Positions 55,322-64,000 of a stretch of DNA of 64,000 bases are shown here, piece by piece. The notes beneath the pieces are model-generated. The model made no database searches. It was not told where the DNA came from and saw only the letters and a program-made list of their open reading frames with translations. The stretch covers positions 31,650,833 to 31,714,832 of the forward strand of contig CM038466.1 of assembly GCA_021464415.1 (NCBI GenBank), read 5' to 3'. This stretch comes from Lonicera japonica (Eukaryota; Streptophyta; Magnoliopsida; Dipsacales; Caprifoliaceae). Both the position numbers and the translations under genes were made by a program. Within the stretch, counting starts at the first letter, position 1. The number at the start of each line of letters is the position of its first letter.

Positions 55322-58300
55322 ACACTACAATTTTCTGTCACCACATTTTTCCAAACCTTTTAAGGTTGGCAAAACAATCGGTGTTAGAATCGATGCAGAA
55401 ATCTTCAAGATATCCTTGCTTTCTTGTGATTATTTGCTTTTGGGTAGACTTTTTCTCTACAAAGGTTCTTCACATTTGAAGATCTCTTCTCTTCAAGATC
55501 ACCTCTCATTCACCTTGAAGATTAAAGATGGGGCTCTCCTCTCTTGGGTTGGGATTCTTTGCTTTAAAATTTTCAAGTTTGGAAGAAAAAACTTCTGGCT
55601 ACTTGTGGTACAATTGGTCATACAATCTTCACTTTATCAAATCCTCATCTCATTTGAATGGATCTGAAAATTCAACAAAAAAATTTAAAAAGGACAAATC
55701 TAATTCTCACGTGAAAATTCAAGAATAATTTTAAGAAGCAGCAGTGGCTGCTGCGACACTCTATTCTGCGGAGCTCAACAAACCGCCGCCGTGGCTACCA
55801 CTGTTATTGTCGCAGAACGTTAGCACCATAAACCAGTCCATAGCGCTGCTGCTATTGTGCATCTTGCATGCCCAAATCATGATGGAGGTGCTGTTGTGTC
55901 TTCGGCAAATGTCCAACAAGAAACAAAGCATCAAAGCTCTGTTTTTTCGAGTCAGGGTAATCATCAAACAGAGCATCATAACTCTGTTCTACTAGAGATG
56001 CTCAAAGCAAAAAATTTGTGGGTGTTTCTAATTCGGATGAAGGGTTTGTTTTGGTTTTTTTGTTTTTTTTTTTATCTAACTATATATCTTAGTTGGAAAA
56101 TTACTTAACAAATGAATGCCACGTCATATTTGTTGAACGGTGTTAGAAGGCTAACATAACGGATGTATCAATTGTAAACAAACAAGAAGAAATTTGTTAT
56201 ATTTGAAAAAAAAAAGGTATAATGTAGTAATAGGTGCAACAAAGTATATATTAATAACTTTGTATATAACAATAACGGTCGATTTGAGCAATTTGGATTA
56301 GATTCTACACACCACTTATAGGAATCAATAATAATTTATTATATCTTGGTTTTGCTTGCCTTTGGAGGTGAGTCATCTAAAAAAATACTAAACTCAAAAT
56401 ACGGACTATAAGTTTGAGACACTGTATAAATTTACGCAATAATATATATATAGCGTTTTTGATACAAGCAATGATAGATCCGGGTGGTTCTTGGGCGAGG
56501 AGAGGGAATTGAACCATGGCCACCCATGTGAAATACCACATACTTAACCACTTAATCCAAAGCCCAAATCTTTATGTAGTGGAAAATGAAGCCATCTATT
56601 GTCGAAAATGAAGCCATGTGAAATACCACATGCTTAACCATTTATACTTATTGCTAGAGTAATTTACAATTTCAAAAACATGCATTACAATTTCTCAAAG
56701 CGGTATTATGCTCTCACAAATATAATCTTTGGCAATTGTAATGTCATCAAAAGAAGTCCACAAATAAACTAAGAAATCAAACATAATCTTGAGGAGGACA
56801 CAAGAATTTTCATAAGGGTAGTTCTCCCAAATCACTCTATTTGCTTCCACCCTAATAGTATGTGGTTTGTGATTTTATTGATAATGAAGAACACGACTAC
56901 GACTGATTGGTTACAATAATTCTCTCTCCAGAGTTTTCTAATGATTTTAAGATGATCAAAAGTATGTGTAAAGGTTGATTCTATTTATAGGTGATAGGAC
57001 TAATTGTTACAATGTAACGTAGTAATTCCCCGAAAATAGGGAGAATAATAAACGTGGATGTAAATTACAATAATTAATCTTTTACTATACGAGTAATTCT
57101 TATGCTAATTTTTTTAGTGTTGTCGCGTGTCCTACTATCACTTATTAAAAATGTGGAATCATTCCCTATACCATCTTAAATTGATGCTCAGCTCGAATAC
57201 TCCTTCAAGTCATCTCGAGACAAATTAATTTTTGGTTCCTTAAAGCAATATCGATAGAAGAAACAAAAGTAAGGGGAAAAGGAAAAAATGCATAAAGATT
57301 TTGGATTATCATGGAATGATGATATGGCAAGTCTACGTGGGCCCGCATTATGATTCATGGACCCAGGTTATGATTTATTCTACCTAGTCACCATAGATTG
57401 ATTGCAATCCAAATTCAGTTCCCCCTTAGAGAGTTTATTTTTTCGTGCCACGTAATTTAATTTCTTTATTTTAATTTTGACACGAAACCTATATTTTTAT
57501 AAAAATTGTTAAGAAAGTTGATGATTTCAAAACAGAAACGCCTGTACTAATGACAAAGTCATCGGTGAAAGCAGTAGTGGATATTGCAATATCAATTTTC
57601 TTGACAATTTAATTATTGCAATTACTAGAACTCTCAAAAACTTTATTAACAAATAAGTTCGTCAAGATTTTATGCGAATGAACCCTTATAAAAGTTGTTT
57701 GTTTGAGTTATTTGATTCTTAGTGCTAATTATATGTCATTTGCTCAATTTTCTATATTACTATTATAGTATATTTAACGTCTCATTAATAAATTGAAATA
57801 ATATTTCATTACAAAATTGTTGAGTGTTAAATTTTAAGCACGTTATATAAAAAAATATCCCTTAACTGACTTAATTATTTTCATTTTTGTTATACAAGTC
57901 GTACACCAAAAACATCTGAGGTTCAAACAATGAGAGATAAAAAATGAATGTGTTTTTTGGAACTTATCCGAATATTCTGGCTTAGTTTTAAACTTGAAAC
58001 TTTACCCATATGTCTATTTTAAATCATTTATTTAAGATTAATGGTCTAGAATTTTTAATTGCACCAAATCCCTTTTTCACTTCTAAATTTTCTTACAATT
58101 AAATTGGTTGATTTTGTGCCCGAGTTCAAAACTTAATATCTAAAATAAATTTGACAAAAAGCAGGGTAATTTTTAAAAGCCAATTAGCAATAAATAAAAT
58201 ACCCACGGCCTGCCCATGGGCTTAGCAGGACTGGGTAGGCTTAGATGGGTCAGGCCCATTAGGATTTTTCAGTTCTATTTAAATTATTATTTTTAAATAA

Positions 58301-58605
58301 ATAAAAATATAGAGGGAAAAAAATCTTTCTTTACAATCGGTATACAGGACCTTAGTGAAATTTTATATATTTAATTAATTTATATTCTATAATTAATCAT
58401 TTAATAGCTAAACTGGAAATAGGACAAAAGGGCTTGTATGATGATATTTTTCGAAAAAAATCCAGGAAATAACATTTGTTGAAAGAAGGGTTTGTTTGAC
58501 AATATTTTTCTAAAATAAAGACTTATTTATTAATTGTATTTTAAAATGAGGGTTTTACCAAAATTGTATTTCGTGCAAATTTAACTTAGCAATTCAAAAC
58601 ATTTA
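55322..58605. other. Single-copy intergenic region
   Basis: Two overlapping open stretches (55416-55728 and 55744-56108, plus) contain coding-like phrases such as KTSGYLWYNWSYNL and ACPNHDGGAVVSSANVQQET. They have no start, splice or family match that I can support. A possible SINE lies at 56455-56590. Sequence at 57400-57830 resembles parts of 30890-31480 in rearranged order. Confidence 0.4.
56455..56590 (-). mobile_element. Possible tRNA-derived SINE
   Basis: On minus, a box-A-like phrase GGATTAAGTGGTTAAG is followed about 30 bp later by a box-B-like GGTTCAATTCC, the arrangement of a pol III promoter in plant SINEs. Ends and target duplication were not defined. Confidence 0.35.
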
Positions 58606-59779
58606 GACTCTGTTTGTGATGAGTCCAAGGATAGCACCAGAACTAGATCATGGAGTGAAGACTATGCAGACCCCATTCGGGTTCCGAGTGGTCCAATCAC
58701 CCGAGCTAGAGCAAAGAAGACGAATGATGCACTCATGATCATGGTCCAAGAGTTGATTAATAAAGCCGAAGCTTGGAGAAGCGTTCAAGGAGACGATGAA
58801 TAAGAATGGATGACAATTCTTAGCCAAGAAGATGTGGAACCAAATGTGAAGAAAACAGAAGAGGTGTTTGCGTAAAGCGTGGGCACGTCGAAGCTGGGCA
58901 ATTGTGATCATAGGCAGAAGTGTTATTCTGATAAGGCGTGAGCACGACTTAAAGTCCAAAATTCAATTTTATTTTTCTAGCGTGTTCTCACGACCAACTA
59001 GCAAAGGATTTAATTAATTTTATTATTATTTTGGCAGTTTCTTTCTTTCTTTAATAGGAGATAATATTTAATTAGTTTCCTTTATTTATTTAGGAATCCT
59101 ATTTTAAATAGGAATTAGTTTCCTTATCTTTTTAGGATTCTATTGTTTTGTTTGCTCCTATTTAAAGGAGGCATATTAATGTTTTTTTAATCAAGTTATT
59201 ATTAATCAAAATTGAGTGTTTTACACCTTGAGTTCTTGCTAGAACTTGTTGAATTGTTTGAATTAATCATTCAAAATAATTCTTGACTTATCAATCAATT
59301 CTCCACTAATTGATTGTGGTGTTTTCAAATTATACCGAGATTCAATTCTTGCATTCAATGGTTGGGTTTAGGTTCCGCCTTCCATCTTTTCGACGTAATT
59401 CCAAGGTTCTTACACTTTCGTAATTCAAAAGTTGAGGATCCATTAACCTGGTTAGGAAAAACGATCCGAGATCACATCAGTTTGATAGGAACATGAAAAA
59501 TGAAAAGAAAAATAACTAATTTAAGTGAGAAGATGAAAAATAAGTTGAGGGATGTGGTGAGATTAACTCTTGCTATTTGCTTTTTTCCATGACAAAATTT
59601 TCTTTAGGTGATGGTGGAGAAAAAATTTTCACAAAATATTAAAGGATAATGGAGGACATACTCACAAAAATGCGTATGAGATGAAGAGGATCTCACTATA
59701 TGCCTCAACTTATTTTCCATCTTCTCACCTAAATTAGTTGTTTTTATTTTCATTTTTCATGTTGTTATCAAACGGAGCC
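58606..59779. mobile_element. Tourist-like MITE interrupted by a solo LTR
   Basis: Left end GACTCTGTTTG, right end CAAACGGAGCC. Without the insertion it would be about 306 bp. Long inverted arms: AACATGAAAAATGAAAAG near 59488 pairs with CATTTTTCATGTTGTTATC near 59755, and TAACTAATTTAAGTGAGAAG pairs with CTTCTCACCTAAATTAGTTG. Same family as 61456-61739. Flanking 3-bp duplication not clear. Confidence 0.65.
58617..59479 (+). mobile_element. Solo Ty3/gypsy LTR containing the end of a polyprotein frame
   Basis: 863 bp, TGATGAGTCC...GATCACATCA, with target duplication GTTTG at 58612-58616 and 59480-59484, inside the MITE. The first part encodes a phrase typical of the C-terminus of Ty3/gypsy polyproteins (PIRVPSGPITRARAKKTND, then QELINKAEAWRSVQGDDE) and ends at TAA about 58802. 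So the pol frame ran into the 3' LTR in the parent element. A TATA-like TATTTAAAGG lies near 59160. No internal region remains. Confidence 0.78.
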
Positions 59780-61455
59780 AATGTAAATTTGTGTTGCATG
59801 ATGTGTTTATATTTTTTAACAAATATATTTTTATGTGTCACTCAAGATACTCTGAAGCAAAGTCAAATAAATCTCAATATATTTTAATGTATTAGAAAAT
59901 AAATTATAACTTTGCATAAGCCAAAAAAATTATCATATGTGTTTTATTAATAAATGTGTTTAAAATTTTAATTTGTTGAAATAACTTTAAAATACTGTCA
60001 TTAAAATACTTAGACATGGTAATCTGTAAAAAAATATATAATGTAAACTTAATTTTGTAAGATACCGTAAAATTTTGCAATTCGAAAATATATTGCAAAG
60101 TTAATGTTACACTCTTTTAAGAGTTTAGTCAAATATAAACCTTAATTTACAAAAATATTATTTTCTGATTTTTTTTCAAATATTTTTTTCTATAAAGTCT
60201 CATTCACCACTATTCCGGTAAATAAAAATAAAATGATTGTACCAACGATCTTGTATTTTGATTAGAATACTTTGCTGTAGTGGACTAGTGGTGGTTGTGT
60301 GAGTGTGTCCATCTATTTAATAGCTAAAGAACACGCTGCAGAAGTGCTAACAGTCAAAGTTTGAGTTATGTTTTTAAGGAAAAACTAGATGCTACTAGTT
60401 TTTAATTAAGATTTTGAGATACAAATGACAAAAGAAAATTGTACAATCGAAATAATTCGGCACAATAATACACCAATCACACAACATAAGAAATTACGTG
60501 GTATTGACAAATTGCCACTAGTCCATGGAGCAACACCAAATACACTATATCATAAGAGGAGTGATTTATAAGATTGGTTAGCCGACCTACACATGCGCAC
60601 TATGTATCTCTTAACACTCAAAAAATAGACACTGCAATTTTTCTCACTCTTATTTGCTCCCTCTCTAATTTTTGTCTACAAAATTCTCTCACACACCATA
60701 CAACCTTAGGACATCTAAGATCATAACTCGCCACCTTATTTATACAAGAACAAGGTGCGTCATTTTTCCACCTCCTTGGACTTTGAAGGAACTTAGTTGT
60801 AATCTTGGAGAAGCTTAGTTGTAATCTTATCACGTATTAGTAAGTGAAGTCAAGTTGTCCAAGTAACATAACCGCAATTTTTGACCTTAAGGAGGTTTGT
60901 AATTCTTAACTATTAAGAATTACGGCTAGTTTAATCATTAAGGAAGCTTAAGCCCAAAAATTTTACCATTATTTTTTTCTTTATTATTCTAACAGTAGAT
61001 TAGCTGGCACAAAATGTTCTATTTTAACCAAGGTCTTGAGTTCAAGTCTTGGGAATGCAGTTGTGTAAACCTTGAGAGGCCCAGCTCGGAATAGTTGCTC
61101 ACTTACCATCATTTTAGTTACCAAAAAAGTCTCGATTTTAATAATTATTTTAGATAGACATAAATATCCAACATAACACTTCATTCTAACCAAATGTCAA
61201 TTTTGTATTATAGATTTTTATATCCACATAGAATTAATCCGTTTTTAATCTTTTGGACTTGCATTTAGCTGCTTGTGACAATACTACTATAATGATAATG
61301 TGGACTTGTATTCACCAGTTAGTTTGGTTTCTCTATCGTTAGTCATTAACTTGGATTGCAAATTTTGGGTTGTTTTTTTTTTGGCCATTCTAGTCCGGTT
61401 CGTTAGTGTTCCACTATCATACATTCATATTGTACTAAAATTCTTAATACGTTAA
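59780..61455. other. Intergenic
   Basis: AT-rich, with no gene recognised. A possible SINE lies at about 60998-61110 on plus: box-A-like TAGCTGGCACAAAATG and box-B-like GAGTTCAAGTCTTGG. Confidence 0.4.
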
Positions 61456-61739
61456 GGCTCTGATTGATTGCAAAGATGGAAAAGGAAAATAAATTTAGCT
61501 AGTTTGTGTAAAAAGATAGAAAATAAGATAAGAAATGTTACTCATTTTATGAGCATATATCTTTCATCCTTCAATGTTTTTGGTGAAAATTTTTACTCAT
61601 CACCAAGTAGAGAAAATTTATTTATGGAAAAACTTAAAAATCAAGAGGATATCACATCTATCACTCAACTTATTTTCCATGTTTTCACCGAAACTAACTC
61701 AATTTATTTTCTTTTTCCACCTTACAACCAAACGGAGCC
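61456..61739. mobile_element. Tourist-like (PIF/Harbinger-type) MITE
   Basis: 284 bp, GGCTCTGATTG...CAACCAAACGGAGCC, flanked by TAA (61453-61455 and 61740-61742), the 3-bp target typical of PIF/Harbinger elements. It shares its ends and the phrase CTCAACTTATTTTCCAT with the MITE at 58606-59779. A 112-codon open frame across it is not a gene. Confidence 0.75.
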
Positions 61740-61942
61740 TAATACTTTAATAGTAGCATATACTACAGACCAAAAACAAAAAGAAAAAATGACAGTAGCG
61801 TACTAAAACATACCCTTAGATGTAAGTGCACCCCGCTCACAAGTAACAAAGAAGAATGGGCCAATTGATGATGCCTAATTTGAAATGAGATTGTATAGAA
61901 TCATTTTAGATATTGTTTCGGACCAGTAGCATTTCTTTGTCA

Positions 61943-62035
61943 AGGGATGATCAACGACTTCGTTTCTTGGGGAAGAGAGCTGCAAGGCAGCTGCTCGACG
62001 AAATGCCTGACCCGGATTATGAATGCATTTCTTGA
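61943..62035 (+). other. Exon-like fragment, unknown
   Basis: A short open stretch reads RDDQRLRFLGKRAARQLLDE then MPDPDYECIS and stops at TGA 62033-62035. It is preceded by a pyrimidine-containing TTTCTTTGTCAAG that could be a 3' splice site. It might be the last exon of a plus-strand gene or a gene fragment; no upstream exon was found. Unrecognised. Confidence 0.25.
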
Positions 62036-62269
62036 TTTCATGTCCCAGACAAGAAAGAATGGATTTTGAGTATTTATCAGATTAACTTAAAGATGTTGCT
62101 AATACTAATGATTTTTGAATGTTGAAGAATGTATGTAAGAATCTATGTAATGGAGGTATGAAATATGAATCAACAACACTCACTAGCAATTTGCTGACAA
62201 GAATTGTGAAGGAGTGCTTGTACCATGCTCGTGTTATTTTCTGCTGCCAAACACTGCTTTACGGACAGG

Positions 62270-62575
62270 ACTATTAGCATGATATTCATTGTTGTGCCTC
62301 TTCGCAACGTCTTAAGCTTTTGGCCAAGCTGGTCTGTAACATGGTACTGTATCAGAGAAGTATCTAGGAGGTCCAAGGTCCAATCCTTGATACCCCATCC
62401 CATTTTTTGGATGTTTTTCTGTCTGTTCCCAGCCTAATCCTGTTCTTAGCCTAATCCCGTTCTTATCTGCCCTCTCCACGTGTGAGTATGTGGTAGCATG
62501 TTCTATTTCTTCTCTGCCTGATCTTGTTCTTGTCTACTCTCCAGGTACAAGTATGGGGTCGCACGTGAGGGAAGG
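62270..62575 (+). mobile_element. Possible TRIM/LARD-type retroelement remnant
   Basis: GGTCTGTAACATGGTACTGTATCAGAG (62330-62356; TAACA plus a TGGTATCAGAG-like initiator-Met primer site split by a 4-bp insertion) looks like an LTR end with its primer site. It is followed by AGGAGGTCC..GGTCCAATCC, often seen just inside such elements. At the far side CACGTGAGGGAAGG precedes TGTAACAG. Outer ends unresolved. Confidence 0.3.
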
Positions 62576-63510
62576 TGTAACAGAGACGGTTTCCAACAAA
62601 AGACAACGCTGGTATATTCATCTCTTTCTCTCCAATGTTTAACATCAGATGAAATGAACTCAACCATTGTCAAACATGTTCTAAACTATCTCGAATCTTA
62701 CTGTTGATTTTAGCTGAGATTTAGTTGGCCAACTAGTTTATCAAGTTCAAGCTTGCAAGTTTCAAAATCTTTAAAGCTTGTTGACTTTTTAATGATATCG
62801 CAATGGATTGTATGTTTCTTCAATTGAGGGAACAATTTCTTTTTTATCAATGCTTGATTGATTTTGGTTTCTGAATCTCTGATGGTTCCCTGAAGTTAAT
62901 ATCTGAATTTTTGGTGCAATAAAAGGCCAGTTTCTGGTACAGTTGTGGGTTGAACATGCTAATGCTGTTAGCTAACAATGTTATGAACAACGGTAGGTGG
63001 TTATAGTGTCCCGTGTGCCATCAATCAGTTTTTAGAACTACAATACTACAATTAAGTCACCCGTTATATGTCTTGAACAAACCAAACGCACCCTTAATTC
63101 GTATTAATCGCAGCTGTTTATGTTGTACACGGGGTTCAGATTCTTCCTATCTTCAATTAGCTTCTGTTTATGCAGTGTATATGTAGGTGTTTATTATTTG
63201 ATTCTCTCGCATACAGTAGGTATAATCTTCAAACAACAAAACTTTGCTACCTTATTTCTGTTGACAATGATTTTGATCATCAATTCATCATCCTATATGC
63301 ATTCATTACTTAAAATTACATATTAAGAACAAAGAAAATCAGGTAATATGTATGAAGCATCATCACATAGAATAGAGCTTTTCTACTAACTCAAAGCCCA
63401 TGGATGAAGTTTAATACAAACTATATTTCATCAGATGATATATTTAAAGCATAATCAATCATTTTTATTTCTGTTTTCCACTTAGTAAAGATCATTCAAA
63501 CCCCTAGATA
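62576..63510. other. Intergenic, 3' side of the dioxygenase gene
   Basis: AT-rich; includes the presumed 3' untranslated region of the minus-strand gene ending at 63511. No other gene seen. Confidence 0.5.

Positions 63511-64000
<490 letters not shown>

Noticed and set aside
55416..56108. Protein-coding gene
   Set aside because: Several short overlapping frames look partly coding, but there is no consistent start, splice pattern or family. They are left as unassigned sequence.
58648..58959. Minus-strand 103-codon open frame
   Set aside because: Opposite strand of the gypsy polyprotein C-terminus in the solo LTR; the plus frame carries the family phrase.
59485..59779. Possible microRNA precursor from the long inverted arms
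   Set aside because: Better explained as the fold-back arms of a MITE with a sibling at 61456-61739. No small-RNA evidence is available.
61468..61806. 112-codon open frame at the right end
   Set aside because: It lies almost entirely in a Tourist-like MITE and has no recognisable protein features.

Overview
The window is nuclear DNA of a flowering plant, very probably a eudicot. It is AT-rich, with spliced genes, plant-type transposons, a plant tetraspanin and an ACC-oxidase-like dioxygenase. Most of it is transposon-derived; only two tetraspanin copies and one window-edge dioxygenase look like intact host genes.

Layout. The dominant structure is a large direct duplication: copy A (1 to about 30,612) and copy B (32,862 to about 55,321), about 20.8 kb each once later insertions are subtracted. 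Each copy carries, in order: a decayed Mutator-like (MULE) transposase (+), a small unknown gene (+), an unknown gene remnant (-) broken by a solo Ty1/copia LTR, a solo LTR of a Tat/Ogre-like Ty3/gypsy family, a decayed plant-mobile-domain (PMD, MAIN-like) gene (-), a two-exon tetraspanin gene (-) and a hAT-type MITE. The solo copia LTR, the 2-kb solo gypsy LTR and the MITE occupy the same sites in both copies, so they predate the duplication.

After duplication, copy A received a 9.68-kb LTR retrotransposon (1186-10867, minus orientation, target duplication ATTAT) inside the MULE transposase. Copy B received a solo LTR of the same family (44352-46031, target duplication GGAGC) inside the PMD gene. 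The undisturbed copy shows the empty site each time.

The 9.68-kb element is the most interesting object. It has a tRNA-Arg-type primer binding site and a Tat/Ogre-like gag with a zinc knuckle, but no recognisable protease, reverse transcriptase or integrase. In their place is a four-exon PMD gene in antisense orientation with its own TATA box. A 12-bp palindrome, TGTCGCGCGACA, is arrayed just upstream of the TATA box in the LTRs and again just upstream of the antisense gene's TATA box, which suggests shared regulation. Both genes carry premature stops.

The right end (55.3-64 kb) is single-copy intergenic DNA. It holds two related Tourist-like MITEs, one split by a solo gypsy LTR, possible SINEs, a TRIM-like remnant, and the 3' part of an ACO-type 2-oxoglutarate/Fe(II) dioxygenase gene (-) that runs off the window.

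All calls come from reading the sequence by eye. Family names rest on recognised motifs, not on searches.
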